A program made the translations under genes and the position numbers. From a virus, in the IMG/VR virus record IMGVR_UViG_3300005618_000044, positions 1 to 31,805 of that record: 31,805 bases of DNA. One strand, 5' to 3'. The notes below the pieces were generated by a model. It saw nothing but the letters and a program-made list of their open reading frames with translations. It had not been told where the DNA came from and made no database searches. Position 1 is the stretch's first letter. Every line of letters begins with the position of its first letter. Below, one piece after another: positions 14,220 through 21,049 of this stretch.

Positions 14220-15200
14220 ATGACACGTGCGTTCGAAGACAAGCCCGCGACCCGCGAACAGGTTCCGCTGCTGATCGGGCTCGTCGGGGCAAGCGGTAGC
14301 GGCAAGACCATGAGTGCCTTGCGGCTGGCGACGGGAATCCAACGCGTGAGCGGCGGTGACGTGTTCTTCATCGACACCGAAGCCCGCCGGGCGCTGTACT
14401 ACGCGGACACGTTCAAGTTCAGGCACTTGGAGTTCCAGGCGCCATTCGGCCCCCTCGACTACCTCGCGGCGATCCGCCACTGCGTAGACAAGGGCGCGAA
14501 GACGATCATCATCGACAGCATGAGCCACGAGCACGAGGGACCCGGTGGCGTGCTGGAGATGCACGAGACGGAGGCGCAGCGGCTGTCTGCTGCGTGGAGG
14601 ACGTCGCTCGACAAGGTGAAGATGTCGGCGTGGCAGAAGCCAAAGTCCGAACGACGGCAGCTGCTCAACTCGATCTTGCAGATGAGCTGCAACTTCATTC
14701 TGAACTTCCGCGCGAAGGAGAAGATGGATCTGTCCGGCGACAAGCCGAGGCCCATGGGGTGGATGCCGATCGCGGGCGAGGAATTCGTCTACGAGATGAG
14801 CCTCAACGTGATGCTGTACCCGGGTGGCGCTGGCGTCCCGATTTGGAAAACCGACGAGAAGGGCGAGAAGTCGATCATCAAGCTTCCGGGGCAGTTCTCT
14901 AGCATCTTCGCGAAGTCACAGCCGCTATCTGAGGACATCGGAGAGCAGCTCGCGAGGTGGGCATCTGGGGGCGTGTCTACGGCTGCACAGAAGCGCGAGG
15001 CGCCGCCAGTGCCGACACCGGCACCTGTCCCGGTGGCCGACGATGACGCCATCACGGAGGACGAGTGGGAGGACGTCGAAGGGCGCATGGCGACGGCGCC
15101 AGACCTTGAGACGGCCCGCTCGATCGCGAACACCTACCGCCCGCGCATGAACGACTCCCAGAAGAAGCGGGCGCGCGTGCTCATCGAGAACCGCGCATGA
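14220..15200 (+). CDS. Sak4-like RecA-fold ATPase, single-strand annealing/recombination
   Basis: A 326-residue protein with a RecA-type ATPase core: Walker A GASGSGKT (23-30), a FIDTE strand (about 50-54) and Walker B TIIID (95-99). The C-terminal quarter is a Pro/Ala/Val linker and acidic helices, suited to contact with SSB or the exonuclease. Sak4 proteins anneal single strands with SSB help in phage recombination, and location behind a RecE-type nuclease supports that role. ATG 14220 has a strong GAGGAGAG leader. The alternative is a generic phage nucleotide-binding AAA protein. Confidence 0.75.
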   Translation: MTRAFEDKPATREQVPLLIGLVGASGSGKTMSALRLATGIQRVSGGDVFFIDTEARRALYYADTFKFRHLEFQAPFGPLDYLAAIRHCVDKGAKTIIIDSMSHEHEGPGGVLEMHETEAQRLSAAWRTSLDKVKMSAWQKPKSERRQLLNSILQMSCNFILNFRAKEKMDLSGDKPRPMGWMPIAGEEFVYEMSLNVMLYPGGAGVPIWKTDEKGEKSIIKLPGQFSSIFAKSQPLSEDIGEQLARWASGGVSTAAQKREAPPVPTPAPVPVADDDAITEDEWEDVEGRMATAPDLETARSIANTYRPRMNDSQKKRARVLIENRA

Positions 15201-15727
15201 TCGACGCCGCCCATCACCTGCCGCTGGTCTACAAGCTGGCACGCGACACCCATCGCCGGTGCCCGTCGTTCGACTTCGACGATCTCGTGTCGGCCGGTGC
15301 GATCGGGCTGTGCGAGGCGGCCAAGAGATACCGCAGTCGCGACGGATCCACGTTCGCGACGTTCGCATGGTGGCGCATCAATGGCGCGATGGTCGACTGG
15401 ATGCGAAAGACAGGCCCGTATCGCAGGGCTGACGTCGAAGCGGTCCGACAAGGTGAGCAGTTCACGGGGGAGTTCGTGAGCGGCGATCTCGATGACTTCG
15501 CTTCCAAGACCATCCCGCCAGAGGAGACGATCGGCCTCGCACGGGATGTCGCCTCTGTGCAGGCTCGCGTAGCCGCCCTGCCAGAGAAGGAGCGTCGGCT
15601 ACTCTGTCTGATGTACGGCCCGGAGGAGATGAACCTCGAAGAGGCCGGCCGCGTTCTCGGGATGAACAAGTCATGGGCCTGTCGTCTGCGCGCGCGGGCG
15701 TTCGCCGAGATTCGCGCCGCCAGCTGA
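15197..15727 (+). CDS. Phage sigma factor, FliA/WhiG-like sigma-70 family
   Basis: A 176-residue RNA polymerase sigma factor. Region 2 covers about residues 5-75: DFDDLVSAGAIGLCEAAKRY (2.1-2.2) and STFATFAWWRINGAMVDWMR (2.3-2.4). Region 4 covers about 125-175: ALPEKERRLLCLMYG, then a helix-turn-helix NLEEAGRVLGMNKSWACRLR. The short middle and the order of residues are closest to the FliA/SigF/WhiG group, but it is shorter than FliA (about 240) because region 3 is reduced. It would direct host RNA polymerase to phage promoters, perhaps of late genes. It overlaps the recombination ATPase gene by ATGA. Confidence 0.82.
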   Translation: MIDAAHHLPLVYKLARDTHRRCPSFDFDDLVSAGAIGLCEAAKRYRSRDGSTFATFAWWRINGAMVDWMRKTGPYRRADVEAVRQGEQFTGEFVSGDLDDFASKTIPPEETIGLARDVASVQARVAALPEKERRLLCLMYGPEEMNLEEAGRVLGMNKSWACRLRARAFAEIRAAS

Positions 15728-15744
15728 CCAGGCTAGGTGACTCG

Positions 15745-15966
15745 ATGCCAAGGCGACCCAAATTGCCAGCCGTGTCGCCATCGGGGAACCCCATCCTCGG
15801 CCGAATTAAACGCCTTGAGGGCCGAGTCGACGACCATGACCGGCGCTTTTCGGACGTCGAACGCGAGCTACACGACATCAGCCGCGACCAGGCGCTCCTC
15901 GGCAACATGGTGATCCGCTGCCTCGAGCGCGCACGCCGCTGGGCGCCGCCTCGCCGCCGCCGATGA
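15745..15966 (+). CDS. Small basic coiled-coil protein
   Basis: A 73-residue protein. A heptad-like segment (RIKRLEGRVDDHDRRFSDVE) sits between a basic start and an Arg-rich tail. It could be a small DNA-associated or sigma-associated factor; nothing shows which. ATG 15745 lies behind an AGGTGA box, 17 bases after the sigma gene. Its stop codon overlaps the first of a set of stem-loops. Confidence 0.5.
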   Translation: MPRRPKLPAVSPSGNPILGRIKRLEGRVDDHDRRFSDVERELHDISRDQALLGNMVIRCLERARRWAPPRRRR

Positions 15967-16063
15967 CCGGCTGCCGGTCGGCATCGTCCAGGCCGGCCGC
16001 GGGCCGGACGCGATAGTCGGTGTTTCGGATTTTGAAACCGATGCGTGCCGGAAATCGGCCGGC
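15965..16063 (+). terminator. Cluster of stem-loops after the recombination/sigma operon
   Basis: GACCGG-CTG-CCGGTC (15965-15979) and CCGGCC-GCG-GGCCGG (15993-16007) are perfect 6-bp stems with 3-base loops. TCGGT(G)TTTC-N7-GAAACCGA (16017-16041) has one bulge. GCCGG-N7-CCGGC (16047-16063) is a fourth. None has a trailing T tract, so classical intrinsic termination is uncertain; they may also be part of the integrase control or attachment region. Confidence 0.35.
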
Positions 16064-16193
16064 TGCGCCGCGAAATCAAGGAAACCTGTAGGCACGCTCT
16101 GTGCTGACGCGGGGCGATTCCGCTTGTCTTAATGATAACGCGGTTTTCCAAACACTTGGCACCACAACGCACCACGTGCACTGACACGAGATC
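16064..16193. other. Non-coding stretch upstream of the integrase
   Basis: No gene is seen here. The part 16127-16165 is AT-rich (TTGTCTTAATGATAACG) in a GC-rich surrounding and may hold the integrase promoter or an integrase arm site. CACCACAACGCACCACG (16161-16177) contains two direct CACCAC copies. I cannot identify an attP core. Confidence 0.3.
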
Positions 16194-17222
16194 GTGACGC
16201 CAGACGCCCGCCGCCAGATCGTGCAGACGATCGCGACCCTACGTGCCCTCCTGGACACGGACGAAGAGGGCGCGGCGCTCGAGCGCGTGACCGTCGGCGA
16301 GCTCTGGACGAGGTACCTGGCGACGCTGCCCGCGAAGGAAGCTGAGCACTGGGTGCGGTCGATGATTTCGATGACGAAGCCGATCCTGGCGCGCATCGGT
16401 GAGCTCGCAGCGTCGTCCATAACGGTCCAGCACTGGGAGGACTACAGGGATGACCCGGCCATCCGCGCGCGGTTCTGCTCGACGAGCCGGAACCTGCACC
16501 TGAAGCGCATGAGCACGTTCTTCGGCTGGGCGGTCCGCACGGGGCGGATGGCTTCGAATCCGTGGAAGGACGTCAAGCGCGAGCGAGGCGCGCCGAAGCG
16601 TGAGACCGAGGTCAGCGCCGACGGTGAGGCAGCCGTGCTCGAGCGGTTCGATCCGACCATGCAGGCGTTCATCATCGTGGCGGTCGACACGGCCATGCGG
16701 CGCGACGAGATCCGCCTGCTCGAATGGACGGACCTGGACATGGCTTCGGGGACCGTGACCATCCCGGCGACTAGGACGAAGACCAAGCGAGCTCGCGCCG
16801 GCCGGCTCACGTCCAGGGCCATTGAGGCGCTCCAGGCCGTGCCGAGGGTGCCCGGCTCGCCGTGGGTCTTCTGCAACCCGGAGACGAAGCGCCCGTGGCA
16901 CCAGGCGACGATCACGTCACGCTGGCGGCGGGCGGCCGACGAGGCGAAGCTTCAGCCAGCGGCCGGGGACAAGTCGGTCCGCCTGCATGATTTGCGCGGG
17001 ACGGCCATCAGCCGCCTGCACCGGCTCGGGGCTCCAATTGGCGCCATCCAGAAGATCGCCGGCCATGCGTCGCTCACGACGACCGCCGGGTACATCCGCG
17101 TCAACTCGAAGGACATCGAGGCCGCGCACGAGCTCCTCGAGCAGGCGACGCGCAAGGGGCCGCACCGCTCGTTCGTTACCGTCGCGAACCCTGTCGTAGC
17201 CGAAGCAATCCAACGAGGCTGA
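16194..17222 (+). CDS. int: Tyrosine recombinase integrase
   Basis: A 342-residue site-specific recombinase that should integrate the phage into, and excise it from, the host chromosome. Residues about 30-135 form the SAM-like core-binding domain. The catalytic domain has all expected residues: Arg169 (TAMRRDEI), a basic beta-hairpin around Lys195-199 (RTKTKRAR), His265-x-x-Arg268 (LHDLRGT), His291 (GHASLTT) and the nucleophile Tyr300 (GYIRV). The N-terminal arm-binding domain is short or missing. GTG 16194 has only a weak ribosome-binding site. The gene is intact and flanked by non-coding DNA on both sides. Confidence 0.93.
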   Translation: MTPDARRQIVQTIATLRALLDTDEEGAALERVTVGELWTRYLATLPAKEAEHWVRSMISMTKPILARIGELAASSITVQHWEDYRDDPAIRARFCSTSRNLHLKRMSTFFGWAVRTGRMASNPWKDVKRERGAPKRETEVSADGEAAVLERFDPTMQAFIIVAVDTAMRRDEIRLLEWTDLDMASGTVTIPATRTKTKRARAGRLTSRAIEALQAVPRVPGSPWVFCNPETKRPWHQATITSRWRRAADEAKLQPAAGDKSVRLHDLRGTAISRLHRLGAPIGAIQKIAGHASLTTTAGYIRVNSKDIEAAHELLEQATRKGPHRSFVTVANPVVAEAIQRG

Positions 17223-17519
17223 CCGCGTCAGACGGCCGATCTTCGCGACTTTCCTGTCGTGTAGGTAACCGTGAGGGATCGTGTGCTTCGATTTCGTGAC
17301 GATTCTACTTGCTAGTGTCTGGATTTTGTGGCCTAGATGGAGAGTCGGATCGCCATGAACCACCCTCGTAGTCAACCCGTTCCGCGCATCAACACCGGCG
17401 GTCCGACAATCTCCGGCGCGTCGAAGCGGGTTGTCTAGGGGGGTGGTCTTTTTGTTGGGGGCTGGGATGAATACTTCCACCAGGTCTATCGCGCGTGATC
17501 GATTCCGAACGGTGCGCCT
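17223..17519. other. Non-coding region after the integrase; possible attP region
   Basis: I see no gene in these 297 bases. GC content falls around 17275-17340 (GATTTCGTGACGATTCTACT). GACAA (17405-17409) and TTGTC (17431-17435) form 5-bp arms followed by a G-run and CTTTTTG, a weak terminator candidate. Attachment sites usually lie beside the integrase, so this stretch or 15967-16193 is the likely attP, but no core was recognised. Confidence 0.3.
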
Positions 17520-18181
<662 letters not shown>

Positions 18182-18185
<4 letters not shown>

Positions 18186-18634
18186 CCCGCCGCCAGGCCT
18201 CGCTGTGCGCGGCCGCGGAGCTCTACGAGCGCCTAGTCGCATCCGGCGAGCCCCGCCATGCTGCCTTCCGCCTCGCGCTGGCCAGCATCGGCCGCGACGC
18301 CACGGCACGCCCCGTCGTAGCCGTCCCGGTCGAGCTACCGCTGATGGTCGAGACCATCGTGCGCTCCCAGGTGGCCGGCGACTGGCGCGGTGTGCTGCGC
18401 GAGGTGACGACCGGCCGCAGCAGGCACCGTGTCCACACCGGCCTGCGCGACCTGGTGGCGTACGTTCTCACCCAGCGCGGCTATCGGCCGCGCGACATCG
18501 CGGCGGTGCTTCGGCGCGACAGGTCGACAATCTCCGTCCAGGTCGCGGCGTTCGAGCGGCGGCTTGCGACCGATGATCTGCTGTCGGCGCGGGTCGGGAA
18601 GCTGCTGTCGGCGGGGAAGGCGAGGGCGGCGTGA
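18182..18634 (+). CDS. DnaA domain IV-like DNA-binding protein
   Basis: A 150-residue protein. The C-terminal half (about 84-140) resembles the DNA-binding domain IV of the replication initiator DnaA: GLRDLVAYVLTQRGYRPRDI, then VLRRDRSTISVQVAAFERRL, where RDRST-x stands in for the RDHTT-V signature that reads DnaA boxes. There is no ATPase domain. It may act as a phage initiator at its own origin or as a competitor of host DnaA. The N-terminal half is helical. It is coupled by ATGA to the repeat-protein gene. Confidence 0.65.
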
Positions 18635-18972
18635 AGGTTGTCTACATCGCCGGGAAGTTCACGGCGCCGAATGCTTGGGAATGCGAGAAGAACGTCAGGC
18701 GCGCCGAGGACGTCGGTATCGAGGTTGCGAACCTTGGCGCGGCGCCGCTGATTCCGCACGCAAATACGCGCTTCTTCGTCGGAACCTGCACGCCGGAGTT
18801 TTGGTACGAGGCAACCGCTGCGTTGCTGCTCAGGTGCGATGCGCTGATGACGGTACCCGGGTGGCCTGATTCGAAGGGAGCGCTTGCAGAAATCGAGACC
18901 GCCAGGGACCACCTGATCCCGGTCTTTCACGACCTGGAAGACCTTCGCGGCTGGCTCAGGAGCAACCCATGA
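18631..18972 (+). CDS. DUF4406 / nucleoside deoxyribosyltransferase-like protein
   Basis: A 113-residue protein with the fold signature of DUF4406: a first strand VYIAGKF (4-10), a long helix with NVRRAEDVG, PHANTRFF (43-49), and CDALMTVPGW followed by SKGALAEIETA (69-91). The family is related to nucleoside 2-deoxyribosyltransferases and is common beside phage nucleotide-metabolism genes. Next to a dUTPase it may act in the deoxynucleotide pool, but its enzymatic activity is unproven. GTG 18631 overlaps the previous stop. Confidence 0.75.
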   Translation: MKVVYIAGKFTAPNAWECEKNVRRAEDVGIEVANLGAAPLIPHANTRFFVGTCTPEFWYEATAALLLRCDALMTVPGWPDSKGALAEIETARDHLIPVFHDLEDLRGWLRSNP

Positions 18973-19064
18973 ACCGCCCGCCACTCCCGCCCGTCCGCTG
19001 GCTGAATCTACTGGACGTGATGCTCGGCATGCTGGCCGTGCTGGTCGCGAAGGGTTGGCCATGA
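18969..19064 (+). CDS. Micro-protein with one hydrophobic helix, 31 residues
   Basis: ATG 18969 and stop 19064 both overlap neighbours by 4 nt, so the frame fits exactly into the gap. The product begins MNRPPLPPVR and has a hydrophobic helix rich in Leu, Met and Val. It is probably membrane-associated. Function is unknown. Confidence 0.45.
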   Translation: MNRPPLPPVRWLNLLDVMLGMLAVLVAKGWP

Positions 19065-19219
19065 AGTGGGAGGACACGCCTGGCCGCCTGCGAGAGCTGG
19101 TCCTCGACATGATGCACGTGACGAGGCGAGACATCGCAAAGCGCGTCGGGTTCGAGTGGTCAGAGGAGTTTCTGGTCGCGTTCGAAGCGGCAATTTCGAG
19201 ATTGGAGGAAGTGTCATGA
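19061..19219 (+). CDS. Micro-protein with helix-turn-helix-like sequence, 52 residues
   Basis: A 52-residue charged protein. VTRRDIAKRVGFEWSEEFLV reads like a compact helix-turn-helix (DIAKRVGF), and the rest is helical. It may be a small regulator of the replication operon. ATGA overlaps on both sides. Confidence 0.48.
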   Translation: MKWEDTPGRLRELVLDMMHVTRRDIAKRVGFEWSEEFLVAFEAAISRLEEVS

Positions 19220-19647
19220 CGACCCTCCGTTACAAGCTGCTCGCCGACGTTCCGCCACCCGAGTACAAGACGGCCGGCGCGTCCGGAATCGACCTGTGCG
19301 CGGCTGAGGACTTCGAGATCGGGCCAGGAGAAACTATGCGCATCAGGACCGGGCTGGCAATTGAGATACCAGCCGGTTTCGAGGCACAGATACGGCCACG
19401 CTCGTCCTTGTCTGTGATGGGACTGATGTGCCACCTGGGAACCATCGACGCCGACTATCGCGGCGAACTCAAGGTGGTGCTGACGAACCTGCCGGAAGGA
19501 AAAGACGACTCGTTGTCCGTTGGTCGAGGCGAGCGCATCGCCCAGCTCGTAATCGCGTCGGTCGAGCGCGTCGAACTGGTACGCGTCGAGCAGCTTAGCG
19601 AGACGGCGCGGGGCGAGCGAGGTTTCGGCCACACGGGGAAGCGATGA
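19216..19647 (+). CDS. dut: dUTP diphosphatase (dUTPase)
   Basis: A 143-residue trimeric-type dUTPase that hydrolyses dUTP to dUMP and so keeps uracil out of phage DNA. All five motifs are present: AGASGIDL (20-27), PRSSL (61-65), GTIDADYRGEL (75-85, including the catalytic Asp), GERIAQL (105-111) and the C-terminal arm RGERGFGHTG (132-141). The length is normal for the family. ATG 19216 overlaps the preceding micro-gene; the frame from 19066 is an upstream extension that would cover it. Confidence 0.95.
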   Translation: MTTLRYKLLADVPPPEYKTAGASGIDLCAAEDFEIGPGETMRIRTGLAIEIPAGFEAQIRPRSSLSVMGLMCHLGTIDADYRGELKVVLTNLPEGKDDSLSVGRGERIAQLVIASVERVELVRVEQLSETARGERGFGHTGKR

Positions 19648-20432
19648 GCGCGTTCGATCTGCGGCTCGGCGACTGCCTCGATCCGCTCACGGGACTCGCT
19701 TCGCTCGCTGACAAGAGCGTCGACGTTACGATCACGGATCCGCCGTACTCTGAGCACGTTCACTCGAAGTCACGCCGTGGCCTAGCCGGTACTCACGTAG
19801 CCGGCGCCAGGGACGAGATCAGCGAGCGCCGAGAACTCGGGTTCGAGCACCTAACGACCGACGTTATGGAAGCCGTCGCCGACCACCTGGCGCGGGTAAC
19901 CAGACGGTGGGTTCTCGTCTTCTGCGACATCGAGTCGTCACACCTGTGGCGCGGCGCTCTGACCTCCACCGGAGGCCTCGAGTACCTCCGTACCTGCGCC
20001 TGGGAGAAGATCGGTGGCGCCCCGCAGTTCACGGGCGACAGGCCGGCGGTCTGGGGGGAGGCGATCGTCTGCTGCCACCCGAAGGGCCGCAAGCGGTGGA
20101 GCGGAGGCGGCAAGGCCGGCCTCTATTCGGTGCCTACCGCAATCGACCGAGACCGCTCTGGGCTCGACGCCAGGGTCCACACGACACAGAAGCCTGTGCG
20201 GCTAATGGAGGCCCTGGTCGCCGACTTCAGCGACGAGGGGGAAACGATCCTCGACCCATTCGCAGGAAGCGGGACAACGCTGCTTGCAGCTCGCAGGCTC
20301 GGGCGCAGCGCAATCGGGTGGGAGCGCGATGCGGAGATTTACGAGCACGCGCGACGGTGCCTCGCGGGCGAGGGGCGCGCCGAGTCTGACCCGCGCCAGG
20401 TGTCGATGTTCGATGCAAAGGAGGGCGCGTGA
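19644..20432 (+). CDS. Solitary DNA methyltransferase, N6-adenine/N4-cytosine type
   Basis: A 262-residue DNA methyltransferase. The catalytic motif IV DPPY is at 32-35 and the S-adenosylmethionine motif I FAGSGTT at 206-212, an order with DPPY first (beta class). TQKPVRLMEALV precedes motif I, as usual. Between them lies a variable region that probably includes target recognition. No restriction endonuclease gene is adjacent, so it is an orphan enzyme that may protect phage DNA from host restriction or mark the origin. It is coupled to dut and to the following gene. Confidence 0.9.
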   Translation: MSAFDLRLGDCLDPLTGLASLADKSVDVTITDPPYSEHVHSKSRRGLAGTHVAGARDEISERRELGFEHLTTDVMEAVADHLARVTRRWVLVFCDIESSHLWRGALTSTGGLEYLRTCAWEKIGGAPQFTGDRPAVWGEAIVCCHPKGRKRWSGGGKAGLYSVPTAIDRDRSGLDARVHTTQKPVRLMEALVADFSDEGETILDPFAGSGTTLLAARRLGRSAIGWERDAEIYEHARRCLAGEGRAESDPRQVSMFDAKEGA

Positions 20433-21049
20433 TCGTGATCTGCCCCCACTGCCACAACGACGTCGTGATCGTCATGACGACCAAGGAATGCGTCAGCGTT
20501 GAAACTGCGCCTGACAGCGTTCAAATCAACGTTCAAAACAGCACTAACGGTGAGAAAAACGCACGTTCAAATGCCGATAACGCACGTTTTATTATCTCCG
20601 AGGGGGGAAAGGGGGGTGTTCCGGATCTGGCTCTTTCTCCCTCCGATCCCTATCAGCAACCCGGATCCGGAGCGCGCGCGATCCGGAGGGGACGCAGGGA
20701 CGCCACCGACTATCCCCTGGGCTTCCTGGCGCTCTGGGCTCTGGCGAAGGCGCAGGGCAAGGCGGGAAACAAGTACCCTGCGTTTAAAGCGTATTTGAAA
20801 TTAAACGCTGACGCTGAATTAAACGCACTGATTTTAACGCGGTTCGAAGAGTGGACGCACGCCGACGCCTGGAAACGCGGCTTCAATCAGCACCTGTCGA
20901 CCTGGCTCAACCAGCGCGGCTGGGAGGAGCCTCCGACGCCGGCTGACCTGAGGGGCGCGGAATCTAGAAACGTCGCTTCTGGCGCAAACGGGAGCGCCAC
21001 GCGCATGCATCAGTACAAGATTCTCAACCCGAAGCCGAAGGCGTCATGA
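20429..21049 (+). CDS. Probable replication protein / helicase loader, with N-terminal zinc knuckle
   Basis: A 206-residue protein directly in front of the DnaB helicase. It has a CPHC pair (5-8) with a further Cys at 21, a polar linker (about 25-90), and a C-terminal helical domain with FLALWALAKAQG and HLSTWLNQRGWEEPP (155-169). The last motif is the common ending of phage replisome-organiser and DnaT-like loader proteins. Linker and C-terminal codons are unusually AT-rich because they contain iteron-like repeats. GTG 20429 overlaps the methyltransferase stop. The loader role is inferred from ending and position. Confidence 0.65.
   Translation: MIVICPHCHNDVVIVMTTKECVSVETAPDSVQINVQNSTNGEKNARSNADNARFIISEGGKGGVPDLALSPSDPYQQPGSGARAIRRGRRDATDYPLGFLALWALAKAQGKAGNKYPAFKAYLKLNADAELNALILTRFEEWTHADAWKRGFNQHLSTWLNQRGWEEPPTPADLRGAESRNVASGANGSATRMHQYKILNPKPKAS
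20496..20620 (+). repeat. Iteron-like repeats RCGTTCAAA with AT-rich and G-run flanks (candidate origin, part 1)
   Basis: RCGTTCAAA occurs at 20517-20525, 20529-20537 and 20563-20571, with a variant GCGTTGAAA at 20496-20504. They are followed by an AT-rich ACGTTTTATTATCT (20584-20597) and two runs of six G separated by AAA (20602-20616). This arrangement inside a replication gene recalls the lambda origin inside gene O. Confidence 0.55.
20554..20580 (+). promoter_or_regulatory. Possible FliA-type promoter
   Basis: GAAA (20554-20557), 15 bases, then an exact GCCGATAA (20573-20580). The FliA consensus is TAAA-N15-GCCGATAA. One exact 8-base match on either strand is about what chance gives in a window of this size, so this is only a candidate, noted because the window encodes a FliA-like sigma factor. 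Confidence 0.2.
20780..20840 (+). repeat. Iteron-like repeats TTAAACGC (candidate origin, part 2)
   Basis: GCGTTTAA (20780-20787, inverted), TTAAACGC (20801-20808), TTAAACGC (20819-20826) and a partial TTTTAACGC (20832-20840) lie within 61 bases. They force AT-rich Leu, Asn and Lys codons in a gene whose neighbours avoid them, which suggests selection on DNA rather than on protein. Confidence 0.55.

Noticed and set aside
20602-20616. Two G6 runs as a G-quadruplex
   Set aside because: Only two runs are present where four are needed within one strand; noted only as part of the origin-like context.
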